Positions 1-6,491 of a stretch of DNA of 13,304 nt are shown piece by piece. The notes under the pieces were generated by a model. The model saw nothing but the letters and a program-made list of their open reading frames with translations, was not told the origin of the DNA and did no database searches. The stretch's first letter is position 1. Each line of letters opens with the position of its first letter. The position numbers were made by a program, and so were the translations under genes. Source of the DNA: an uncultured Collinsella sp. (GTDB taxonomy: Bacteria > Actinomycetota > Coriobacteriia > Coriobacteriales > Coriobacteriaceae); NCBI GenBank assembly GCA_900540935.1, contig UQHW01000046.1, forward strand, positions 1-13,304. Reading direction: 5' to 3'.

Positions 1-1112
1 ATGGCTCGCACGGCGTTGCTCCGGCCACGCGCTCGAGCTATAACACGCGCGCTCGCCGTGGTGCCCAAAAGAAAAGCTCCCCGGTGCCTATGATTATCGG
101 TGGCGTCGTCGCCGTGCTTGCACTTGTCGCGATCGTTTTCTTTGTCGTGCCAGCTGTCAAGGGCTTTTTTGCTGGTGAGGATGCGAAAGTCACTGCTGGC
201 CAGCAGGTTACTATCACTATTCCCGATGGTGCCTCGGGTGACAGCATCGCTTCGATTCTCTCCGAGAACCATATCGTCGAAAATCCCAAGGATTATTACG
301 CGGCGGTCAAAAAGCTCAACGCCGACATGTCGCTCAAGCCCGGCACCTACTCGTTCACCACGCTCATGGACGCGACCGAGGTCGTTCAGCAGCTCATGGA
401 GGGCCCCAATGCGGGCTCCGATGCACTGACTATTCCAGAGGGCCTGACGGTTGATCAGATCGCCGATCGCGTGGCCCAGGCATACGACAGTATCTCCAAG
501 GAAGACTTCCTCAATCAGGCAAAGGCCTCCAACTATGTGAAGGACTATAGCTTCCTTGAGGGCGCTGCAAACGATTCGCTCGAGGGCTTCCTATTCCCCA
601 AGACCTATTCGTTGGGTAAGAAACCGAGCGCCGATGATGTGATTCGCGCCATGCTCGATCAATTCAACACCGAGTACAAGTCGCTCGATTTTGCCGGCTG
701 CGAGGCCAAAATCAAGGAGCGCTACGGCGTGGAGATGTCTGATTACGACATCATCAACCTTGCCTCCATCGTCGAGCGCGAGGGCCTCAACGCCGAGCAG
801 CGCGCGCATGTCGCCTCGGTCTTCTACAACCGCCTTGCCGGCAAGCTCGATGGCCTGCGCTATCTCAACAGCGATGCGACCATGATGTATGTCACCGGCG
901 GCGAGGTTACCGCCGACGACCTGCAGAGCGATAGCCCGTACAACACCTATAAGCACGAGGGCCTGCCGCCCACACCCATCTGCTCTCCGTCGCTCGAGGC
1001 GCTCAAGGCTACCCTTGAGCCCACGGACTCCGATGACCTGTATTTCTATATCACGCAGGATGAGGAGTATTTCTCGCAGACCTACGAAGAGCACCAACAG
1101 TCTTGGAATTAA
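1..1112 (+). CDS. mltG: Endolytic murein transglycosylase MltG (YceG family), 5' end outside window
   Basis: MltG is a membrane-anchored lytic transglycosylase that cuts nascent peptidoglycan strands and so sets glycan length. The frame is open from base 3, so the gene begins upstream. The visible N-terminus is a short basic cytoplasmic stretch (TRARRGAQKK), followed by one membrane segment encoded at about 90-165 and then an extracellular LysM-like and YceG region. The family motif LASIVERE is encoded around 762-782; its first glutamate (codon at 774) matches the catalytic Glu of E. coli MltG. The C-terminal pattern LPPTPICSPSLEA followed by YFYITQDEEYFSQTYEEH is also typical. A GTG at 84 could be called as a start, but the open frame with positive charges before the membrane helix argues that it is internal. 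The stop lies two bases before the next ATG, suggesting co-transcription with the HAD phosphatase gene. Confidence 0.93.
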   Translation, partial: GSHGVAPATRSSYNTRARRGAQKKSSPVPMIIGGVVAVLALVAIVFFVVPAVKGFFAGEDAKVTAGQQVTITIPDGASGDSIASILSENHIVENPKDYYAAVKKLNADMSLKPGTYSFTTLMDATEVVQQLMEGPNAGSDALTIPEGLTVDQIADRVAQAYDSISKEDFLNQAKASNYVKDYSFLEGAANDSLEGFLFPKTYSLGKKPSADDVIRAMLDQFNTEYKSLDFAGCEAKIKERYGVEMSDYDIINLASIVEREGLNAEQRAHVASVFYNRLAGKLDGLRYLNSDATMMYVTGGEVTADDLQSDSPYNTYKHEGLPPTPICSPSLEALKATLEPTDSDDLYFYITQDEEYFSQTYEEHQQSWN

Positions 1113-1114
1113 TC

Positions 1115-1612
1115 ATGAGGATTTTTAGCCCCAAACGATACGTTGCCTCGGTCGATCGCATCGACCTCGATACCCTGTGGGCCGATGGCAAGCGCGCTAT
1201 TCTGCTCGATCGCGATAACACCCTGGTGCCGCGCGATACCGAGCAGGTGCCCGCTGCGGTTTCCGCCTGGCTCGAGGCCGCCCACGCCAAGGGCTTTAAG
1301 CTGTGCATGGTGTCCAACAACTGGCATCGCGACCAGGTCATGGCATCGGCCCGCGAGCTGGGGCTCGAGGCTATCAGCCACGCCATGAAGCCAGCACCGT
1401 TTGCCCTCAAGGCCGGTCTTAAGCGCCTGGGCGCTACGGCCGACGAAGCCGTGCTGATCGGCGACCAGCTGTACACGGACGTGTGGAGCGGCAACTTTGC
1501 CGGTGTCGACACGATCCTGGTAAAGCCCCAGGCAACTCAGGACCTGTGGTATACGCAGATCTTCCGTATCTTTGAGCGCCGGGCCCTGCGCGACCTTCCC
1601 TGCGAGGAATAG
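1115..1612 (+). CDS. YqeG family HAD-IIIA phosphatase
   Basis: This is a 165-residue haloacid dehalogenase-fold protein of the YqeG/Gep4-like group, presumably a cytoplasmic phosphatase; its physiological substrate in bacteria is not established. HAD motifs are all visible: motif I DRDNTLV near residues 32-38 with the nucleophile and acid/base aspartates, motif II as VSNN, a lysine in the KPAPFALKAGLKRLG region, and motif IV as GDQLYTDVWSGN. The length fits the family. I chose the ATG at 1115 because the start MRIFSPKRY resembles the usual YqeG N-terminus and a GGA lies 8 bases upstream; a TTG at 1103 would overlap mltG and lacks support. In Firmicutes yqeG often sits beside aroE; here it sits directly between mltG and aroK. 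Confidence 0.87.
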   Translation: MRIFSPKRYVASVDRIDLDTLWADGKRAILLDRDNTLVPRDTEQVPAAVSAWLEAAHAKGFKLCMVSNNWHRDQVMASARELGLEAISHAMKPAPFALKAGLKRLGATADEAVLIGDQLYTDVWSGNFAGVDTILVKPQATQDLWYTQIFRIFERRALRDLPCEE

Positions 1613-1620
1613 GTTTCGCC

Positions 1621-2154
1621 ATGTCCCAGCACACCAAGCACGGCTGCGACCATATCTTCTTTATCGGCTTTTTGGGCGCGGGCAAATCCACGCTCGCGCG
1701 CAACGTGGGCACTATGTTCAAGCGTCGGTTTATTGATACCGACCGCCTGGTCGTGCGCCGCTGTGGCAAATCGGTAACCGAGATTTTTGAGACCGAGGGC
1801 GAGGAACGTTTTCGCGAACTCGAGACCTCGGCACTGCGGTCCCTCCAAAGCGAGCGCAGCCTGCTGGTTTCGTGCGGGGGCGGTATTGTCGAGACGCCGG
1901 TGAACATCGAGCTCATGCATGAGATGGGCACCTGCGTGTACCTCGAGGGCGACTTTGAGGATTCGATACGCCAGATCCGCCGCTCCGACACGCGTCCCGA
2001 TTTCCGCTCGCCCGAGCACGCGGCGCTGCTCTTTGAGCATCGCCGTCCGTTGTATCGTCAAGCTGCCGATCTTACCCTTGATATTCGCAACAAGTCCTTC
2101 GAGGACGTTTCCTACCTTTGTGCCGAGATGCTTTTGGAGCGTGGACTGCTATGA
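1621..2154 (+). CDS. aroK: Shikimate kinase
   Basis: AroK phosphorylates shikimate with ATP to shikimate-3-phosphate, the fifth step of chorismate synthesis, in the cytoplasm. The 177-residue protein has all the usual residues. Walker A is GFLGAGKST (16-24). The shikimate-binding pair is D39-T-D41. The arginine of FRELE is R65 and the glycine triplet is G86-G88. The lid arginine is R125 in TRPDF, and the adenine/shikimate-side arginine is in RRPLYRQ (141-147). So it looks catalytically competent. It begins 8 bases after the HAD phosphatase gene, and its stop TGA overlaps the ATG of the aroB-like gene (ATGA at 2151-2154), pointing to translational coupling. This is notable because the coupled partner appears to have lost its active site. 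No other pathway gene lies in the window. Confidence 0.93.
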   Translation: MSQHTKHGCDHIFFIGFLGAGKSTLARNVGTMFKRRFIDTDRLVVRRCGKSVTEIFETEGEERFRELETSALRSLQSERSLLVSCGGGIVETPVNIELMHEMGTCVYLEGDFEDSIRQIRRSDTRPDFRSPEHAALLFEHRRPLYRQAADLTLDIRNKSFEDVSYLCAEMLLERGLL

Positions 2155-3260
2155 TTCGCCGTCAACTTATCAATTTCCAAAACCGCAGTGTCGATGTCCG
2201 CGTCGGATTGGGCGCGTTCGAGGAGCTGTCGCGCATGTTTGCCTCGGCTGTGGGCAAACCCAAGCGGGCGATGGTGGTTTGGAACAGCGCTGTGTCCGAT
2301 CGCTTTGGCGAGATCGTTGAGCACGCACTGGTCGATGCGGGCTTTGCCGTCTCGCAGCTGCCGCTCGAGGTCTCGCCTGATGGCGCGACCTTGGCTGACG
2401 CCGATACTGTCTTTGGCGCACTGTCGGCTAACGGTATTACCTGCGATGACCTGGTTGTTGCCGTTGGCGATGCCGCATCCTGCTCGGTTGTTTGCTGGTG
2501 CGCCAACCAGTGGTGCGGTCGTACCGAGTGCGCACTGCTACCGACGACCTTCGACGCTATGCTCACGGTCGCTACGACGATGGAGCCGCTCGTCGCTTCG
2601 GGCGACCGCTCGCTGCCCGCCATCGCGGTGCGTCCCGAGCCCGGTCTGGTCGTGTGCAATCTGGACCTTGTTCGCGAGGCCAACCCCGAGGACCTTAAGC
2701 TTGGCTATGCGGTGCTCGTGGGCACTATGCTCTCGAGCAGCAAGTCGCGTTGGAATCAGTTTACCGAGACCGTCCCCGAGATTCTCGCTGGCGAGGAAGT
2801 CGCGCTCGTCAATGCCGTTCAGTGGTCTCAGACTGCCCGCAAGGACGTACTGATGGCCACGAACCCGAGCGCCCGCCATGCGCTCGATTTTGGTAAGACG
2901 GGGGAGCGTACCCTGCGCGCCTGCTTGGGCGATGCCGCTTCGCAGGTCCCTGCCTACCAGCTGTTGTCCGAAGGTATGCGCTTTGAGGCGCGCCTAGCAC
3001 ATGCTGCCTGCGACTTCGATATCGATTACGTCTTTGAGGTCGATGACTGCCTGGAGGACTTTGGTATCGAGGAGTTTGCCTTCGATCTGGAGCCCGCCGC
3101 ATATATCGAGGAGTTCCGCAGGCAGCAGTTTGTCCGCTCGAACCGCAGTATGTTGCCGCTGCCCGCGGCACTTGGCGCCATTCGTCTAACGAGCGTTGAG
3201 GACGAGGTTCTTGAGCGCCATGCTCATGCCTACTTGGCTTCTCGCAAAGAACTTCTCTAA
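2151..3260 (+). CDS. aroB: 3-dehydroquinate synthase homologue with degenerate active site
   Basis: The 369-residue protein aligns along its length with 3-dehydroquinate synthase (DAHP to 3-dehydroquinate). It has the N-terminal VDVRVGLGAFEEL strand-turn, LPTT at 130-133, and the LDFGKTGERTL block at about 246-255. By eye, however, the residues that define the enzyme are replaced. The metal-ligand Glu of AEVIK reads GYAVLVG (V188, and its Lys is G191). The GHTFGH histidines read K249 and R253. The HGEAV histidine falls at S273. The GGGVVGD nucleotide loop reads AVGDAAS, and the SSVGGKTGVN stretch is not recognisable. I therefore infer that it does not catalyse the standard reaction and may be a dead or repurposed partner. 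The start ATG at 2151 overlaps the aroK stop; GGAG at about 2136 can serve as ribosome binding site. An annotation pipeline would probably call it aroB; the symbol marks homology, not function. Confidence 0.75.
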   Translation: MIRRQLINFQNRSVDVRVGLGAFEELSRMFASAVGKPKRAMVVWNSAVSDRFGEIVEHALVDAGFAVSQLPLEVSPDGATLADADTVFGALSANGITCDDLVVAVGDAASCSVVCWCANQWCGRTECALLPTTFDAMLTVATTMEPLVASGDRSLPAIAVRPEPGLVVCNLDLVREANPEDLKLGYAVLVGTMLSSSKSRWNQFTETVPEILAGEEVALVNAVQWSQTARKDVLMATNPSARHALDFGKTGERTLRACLGDAASQVPAYQLLSEGMRFEARLAHAACDFDIDYVFEVDDCLEDFGIEEFAFDLEPAAYIEEFRRQQFVRSNRSMLPLPAALGAIRLTSVEDEVLERHAHAYLASRKELL

Positions 3261-3266
3261 GTTTTA

Positions 3267-3295
3267 TTGACATCCATCGTCTTTCGTATCATGTT
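3267..3295 (+). promoter_or_regulatory. Possible promoter before the Xaa-Pro peptidase gene
   Basis: A perfect -35 hexamer TTGACA lies at 3267-3272, just after the aroB-like stop. At 17-base spacing the -10 is only CATGTT (3290-3295); a better-looking TATCAT at 3287-3292 would leave a 14-base spacer, which is short. This would give a leader of about 90 bases ahead of the peptidase start. The -10 is weak, so the call is tentative. Confidence 0.35.
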
Positions 3296-3319
3296 GAGGT
3301 GCGGGTTTTCAATCGGTTG

Positions 3320-3366
3320 CGGATTGCGTGCGAATCCGTCTTTCGATCGGGACCCGTCCCGCTTTT
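3320..3366 (+). promoter_or_regulatory. Tandem hairpins in the leader of the peptidase gene, the second terminator-like
   Basis: The first hairpin pairs CGGATT (3320-3325) with AATCCG (3333-3338) around a 7-base loop. The second pairs CGGGA (3348-3352) with TCCCG (3357-3361) around CCCG and is followed by CTTTT. It could be a weak terminator for the aro genes or an attenuator of the peptidase gene. No known riboswitch or T-box core was recognised. Confidence 0.35.
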
Positions 3367-3392
3367 ATGAGGACAACAAGAAAGGAATCTGC

Positions 3393-4523
3393 ATGTCTGA
3401 GTTTGCTGCCGGTCCTGCCGGTCGTATCGAGCGCGTCCGTGCCCTGATGGCTGAGCGCGGCTACGACGCCATCGTCGTGCGCGACGAGGCCAATCTCCGT
3501 TGGCTCACGGGCGTGAAGGGCGTCTTCGATTACACCTTCGAGTTCCCTCACGCCGCGTTTATTACGGCCGATCAGTGCCTGTTCCACACTGACTCGCGCT
3601 ATCTCAACAGTTTTGAGGAGAACACGCCCGCCGGCAGCCCCTGGGTCTACGACATGGACGATGGCACCATCCCCGGCTGGGTCGCCGGCAAGATTGCGGC
3701 CAACAAATGCCGCGTCTGCGCCGTCGAGGATGACATGCAGATTAACTTCTACCAGGGTATTCAGCGTGGTCTGGAGGACCGCTCCGTTGCCTGCATGCTG
3801 CCGCTGATGCATGACGACATCCGCAAGATGCGTGCCATCAAGGATGCAGAGGAGATCGAGCTTATGCGCCACGCGCAGTCGATTACCGATGCCGCCTTCC
3901 AGCACATGCTCGGCTTTATTAAGCCCGGCATGACCGAGAAGCAGGTCCGCAACGAGCTCGAGAACTTTATGTTCGCCAACGGCGCCGACAGCCTGGCCTT
4001 TGGCTCCATCGTCGCGAGCGGTCCCAACACCGCCAATCCGCATGCCGTCCCGAGCGACCGCGTGATCGAGAAGGGCGACTTTGTCCTCATGGATTACGGT
4101 GCGGGCTACTGCGACTACCGCTCCGACATGACGCGCACTGTCGTGATGGGCGAGCCCACCCAGGAGCAGCTCGACCTGTACGCGCTCGTGCGCCGCACCC
4201 ATGAGGAGTGCGTCGCCGCTATCCATCCGGGCGTCGAGGGCAACGACATTTTCAAGCTTTCCAAGAAGATTATTGGCGATGCCGGCTATGGCGATTACTA
4301 CAACCATGGTCTGGGCCACGGCGTGGGCATCGACATCCACGAGCTGCCTAACTTCAACCGCAGCAAGAATATCATCGAAGTCGGCTCGGTTATCACCATG
4401 GAGCCCGGCGTGTACCTGCCCGGCGTGGGCGGCGTGCGCCTGGAGGACTACGGCGTCGTCACCGAGAACGGCTACGAGCCCTTCACCAAGACCCCGCACG
4501 ACCTGCATATTATCGATTGCTAA
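3393..4523 (+). CDS. Xaa-Pro peptidase, M24 family (PepP/PepQ type)
   Basis: This 376-residue cytoplasmic metallopeptidase removes N-terminal residues before proline, or cleaves Xaa-Pro dipeptides. The N-terminal creatinase-like domain (about residues 1-135) is followed by the pita-bread catalytic domain. All five dinuclear-metal ligands are visible: D234 in MDYGAG, D245 in SDMTRT, H309 in GLGHGVG, E337 in TMEPGVY and E351 in RLEDYG. The start ATG at 3393 is preceded by AAGAAAGGAA at a good distance; a longer frame from 3267 starts inside the promoter region and encodes an unconserved leader. Its position before efp matches the pepQ-efp order in Mycobacterium and yqhT-efp in Bacillus. Sequence alone does not separate aminopeptidase P from prolidase. 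Confidence 0.92.
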   Translation: MSEFAAGPAGRIERVRALMAERGYDAIVVRDEANLRWLTGVKGVFDYTFEFPHAAFITADQCLFHTDSRYLNSFEENTPAGSPWVYDMDDGTIPGWVAGKIAANKCRVCAVEDDMQINFYQGIQRGLEDRSVACMLPLMHDDIRKMRAIKDAEEIELMRHAQSITDAAFQHMLGFIKPGMTEKQVRNELENFMFANGADSLAFGSIVASGPNTANPHAVPSDRVIEKGDFVLMDYGAGYCDYRSDMTRTVVMGEPTQEQLDLYALVRRTHEECVAAIHPGVEGNDIFKLSKKIIGDAGYGDYYNHGLGHGVGIDIHELPNFNRSKNIIEVGSVITMEPGVYLPGVGGVRLEDYGVVTENGYEPFTKTPHDLHIIDC

Positions 4524-4546
4524 ACCATCCATTTGGGTTTTTGGAG

Positions 4547-4590
4547 GCGGGGCGTCCGGATCGATTCGGGCGTCCCGCGTTCTCTTTTTA
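4547..4590 (+). terminator. Rho-independent terminator after the peptidase gene
   Basis: GCGGGGCG (4547-4554) pairs with CGTCCCGC (4571-4578) with one G-U pair, around a 16-base loop, and is followed by a T-rich run (4579-4589). It lies 24 bases after the stop codon and before the efp promoter, so it separates the two transcription units. Confidence 0.7.
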
Positions 4591-4620
4591 TGCGCTCGCC
4601 GCAGCCGCCGTCTGCAAGTG

Positions 4621-4626
4621 TATAAT
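4621..4626 (+). promoter_or_regulatory. -10 box of the probable efp promoter
   Basis: A perfect TATAAT occurs 58 bases before the efp start in an otherwise GC-rich stretch. The matching -35 (about 4598-4603) is GCCGCA, so it is not consensus. Position after the terminator and before a highly expressed gene supports the call. Confidence 0.55.
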
Positions 4627-4683
4627 TTCGCTCGTATGTAATTTGGACGTTTGTGCGTCTAGCCAATAACAAGAAAGGTCGCT

Positions 4684-5247
4684 ATGCCTACTATCTCTAC
4701 CGCCGACTTCAAGAACGGCCTCGGTCTCCGCATTAAGGACAAGGTCTACACCATCGTCGAGTTCCAGCACGTCAAGCCGGGCAAGGGCGGCGCTTTCGTG
4801 CGCTACAAGACCCGCGACATCAAGAGCGGCCGCGTCGTCGAGAACACCTGCAACGCCGGCACCAAGTTCGAGAGCGTCATGCTCACCACCCGTGAGTTCC
4901 AGTACCTCTACAACGACGGCGCCGACTACATCTTCATGGATAACGAGTCCTACGAGCAGGTTCCCGTTCCCGAGGATATGGTGGGCGAGAACGCCAAGTG
5001 GCTGCGCGAGAATGACACCTGCCAGCTGCTCTTCGCCGACGACGAGCTCATGGGCGTGACCCCGCCGATGTTCATCGAGACCACCATCGTCCAGACCGAC
5101 CCGGGCTTCAAGGGCGACACCGTCCAGGGTTCCACCAAGCCGGCCACCATCGACACCGGCGCAGTCATCCAGGTCCCCATGTACCTCAACGAGGGCGAGG
5201 TCATCAAGGTTGACACCCGCGACGGCAAGTTCGTCTCCCGCGTCTAG
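4684..5247 (+). CDS. efp: Translation elongation factor P
   Basis: EF-P binds between the P and E sites of the ribosome and relieves stalling at consecutive prolines. The 187-residue length is standard for the three-beta-barrel protein. The domain I tip reads VKPGKGG with lysine at position 34, the residue that carries post-translational modification in many bacteria; no modification gene (epmA, epmB, ymfI-like) is in the window. The end region QVPMYLNEGEVIKVDTRDGKFVSRV is the usual C-terminal signature. AAGAAAGG (4671-4678) is the ribosome binding site. Codons are almost all C- or G-ending, more biased than in neighbouring genes, as expected for high expression. The Asp23-family gene follows after 24 bases, so read-through into the nusB group is likely. 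Confidence 0.97.
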   Translation: MPTISTADFKNGLGLRIKDKVYTIVEFQHVKPGKGGAFVRYKTRDIKSGRVVENTCNAGTKFESVMLTTREFQYLYNDGADYIFMDNESYEQVPVPEDMVGENAKWLRENDTCQLLFADDELMGVTPPMFIETTIVQTDPGFKGDTVQGSTKPATIDTGAVIQVPMYLNEGEVIKVDTRDGKFVSRV

Positions 5248-5271
5248 CAACCAACTCTTCTAGGAGGACTC

Positions 5272-5634
5272 ATGCCCCAGGAAATCAAGATTGACGGCAT
5301 CGGCATTTCGCCCGATGTTCTGACCGCCATCGTCTCGCGCGCCGTCACGGATGTCGAGGGCATCGCCTCCGTGGGCGTCAAGGACCTTGCCACCAACCTT
5401 GTCTCCATGATGCTTTCGTCCAAGGCCCCGGCTTCTGAGCCGGCGGTCGAGGCCGAGGTCATCGGCGACAAGCTCGCGCTTACCGTGCGCGTCGTGGTGT
5501 TCTTTGGCTATCCGTTCAAGAAACTCGCCGAGGCCGTTCGCGCCGCCGTGGTTGCCGCCATCGACGCCCAGGTGGGCGTCGAGGTCGAGCGCGTTGACGT
5601 TTGCATCGACGGCCTCGTTTTCCCCAAGGAGTAA
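5272..5634 (+). CDS. Asp23/Gls24 family envelope stress response protein
   Basis: A 120-residue protein of the Asp23/Gls24 (YqhY, alkaline-shock) family. The typical start IDGIGISPDVLTAIVSRAVTDVEGIASVGV is followed by an acidic strand-rich half with VRVVVFFGYPFKKLAEAVRAAV and VERVDVCIDGLVF. The molecular role is not settled; Asp23 in Staphylococcus is envelope-associated, and YqhY in Bacillus is linked genetically to fatty-acid synthesis (accB-accC-yqhY). There is no signal peptide or membrane segment, so it is cytoplasmic. A perfect AGGAGG at 5262-5267 precedes the ATG. It sits directly before nusB, exactly as yqhY does in Bacillus, but without accB and accC. Confidence 0.9.
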   Translation: MPQEIKIDGIGISPDVLTAIVSRAVTDVEGIASVGVKDLATNLVSMMLSSKAPASEPAVEAEVIGDKLALTVRVVVFFGYPFKKLAEAVRAAVVAAIDAQVGVEVERVDVCIDGLVFPKE

Positions 5635-5637
5635 CCT

Positions 5638-6222
5638 TTGAGCCTTAAGGTTTATCGCGGGCGTACGCTTGCCCGCAGTCAGGCGCTGCAGCTGCTGTTC
5701 CAGGCCGAGGCCACGGACAGCCCGCTCGAGCGCGTCCTCGAGGGCGATTTCCTGATCTCGAAGGGTCCCCTCGATCCCTACGCGCTGGAGCTTTGCCGCG
5801 GTGCCTACGAGCACATCGACCGCATCGACTGCGCCCTGCGCTCCGTCGCCAAGAACTGGGATCTTATGCGTATGCCCGGTGCCGACCGCAATCTGCTGCG
5901 TATCGCCGTCTATGAGATGCGCTTCCTCACCGACGAGGAGGTCTCGGACGCCATCGTGATCAACGAGGCGGTCGAGCTTGCCAAGGCCTATGGCACCGAC
6001 CAGTCCGCGTCGTTTGTCAACGGCGTGCTGGGCAAGATCGCTCGTAGCGAGGAGCTGCCGGGCGAGGACCTCTATCAGGAGCTACTGGCCGAGGACCGTG
6101 CCCGCGAGGAGGCCCAGGCCGCCGAGGCTGCCGCCAAGGTTGCCGCCGCTCAGGCTGCGGCCGGCGTTCTCGACGAGGATGCCGAGGTCGCCGAGGCCGA
6201 GACCGGTACCGTCAAGGAGTAG
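5638..6222 (+). CDS. nusB: Transcription antitermination factor NusB with long C-terminal tail
   Basis: NusB pairs with NusE (ribosomal protein S10) on boxA RNA and supports antitermination at rRNA operons. The core, residues 1-136, begins RGRTLARSQALQLLFQAEA, the usual first helix, and includes MPGADRNLLRIAVYEMRFL and the C-terminal signature VINEAVELAKAYGTDQSASFVNGVLGKIAR. The protein then continues for about 58 residues (137-194) rich in Ala and Glu, unlike the usual 130-150 residue family length; this tail is probably helical or disordered. The start is TTG at 5638, supported by AAGGAG at 5626-5631, three bases after the Asp23-family stop. xseB follows after two bases. The tail uses the same GC-rich codons as the core, so it looks like a true extension, not read-through of a frameshift. 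Confidence 0.93.
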   Translation: MSLKVYRGRTLARSQALQLLFQAEATDSPLERVLEGDFLISKGPLDPYALELCRGAYEHIDRIDCALRSVAKNWDLMRMPGADRNLLRIAVYEMRFLTDEEVSDAIVINEAVELAKAYGTDQSASFVNGVLGKIARSEELPGEDLYQELLAEDRAREEAQAAEAAAKVAAAQAAAGVLDEDAEVAEAETGTVKE

Positions 6223-6224
6223 CC

Positions 6225-6491
6225 ATGCCAGAGGGTTCCGTCCGCAACTTCGACGAGATCTCGGACCGCTTGGACCAGATTATCGCGACCGTTCGCTCCA
6301 AGGATACGTCCCTGGAGCGTTCGCTCGATCTGTTTGACGAGGCGATCGAGCTGGGCTCCCGTGCGGTCGATATGGTCGATAAGTTTGAGTTGACGCCTCG
6401 TGAGGACGATAAGCTCGAGCAGGAATACGATGAGGATGCGGCAAACGAATCCCAGGATAGCCAGGCCGCGTCTCCGGATACGAATGGTTGA
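6225..6491 (+). CDS. xseB: Exodeoxyribonuclease VII small subunit
   Basis: XseB joins the catalytic large subunit XseA in exonuclease VII, which degrades single-stranded DNA from both ends. The 88-residue protein shows the small helical-hairpin domain: FDEISDRLDQIIATVRSKDTSLERSLDLFDEAIELG, then a second helix that in the family binds XseA. The last 30 residues are acidic and Ser/Asn-rich and probably disordered. AAGGAG at 6214-6219, inside the end of nusB, is the ribosome binding site. No xseA is adjacent, although xseA usually precedes xseB; it must be elsewhere if the enzyme is made. The stop overlaps the first base of the tlyA start (TGATG at 6489-6493). Confidence 0.88.
   Translation: MPEGSVRNFDEISDRLDQIIATVRSKDTSLERSLDLFDEAIELGSRAVDMVDKFELTPREDDKLEQEYDEDAANESQDSQAASPDTNG

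Noticed and set aside
1..93. ATG at base 1 as the start of a small gene
   Set aside because: Its frame stops at 91-93 after 30 codons with an Arg/Ala-rich peptide, while the frame from base 3 continues the MltG N-terminus with a basic patch before the membrane helix.
84..1112. GTG at 84 as the true mltG start
   Set aside because: The frame is open upstream and encodes the positively charged flank of the membrane segment; no ribosome binding site precedes the GTG.
2118..2150. Earlier start for the aroB-like gene inside aroK
   Set aside because: The 11 extra residues match no AroB N-terminus, while ATG 2151 gives the usual strand start and the common ATGA overlap.
3309..4532. 407-codon minus-strand open frame opposite the Xaa-Pro peptidase
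   Set aside because: Shadow of a well-supported M24 peptidase; its composition (Ala, Val, His, Asp rich) has no recognisable domain.
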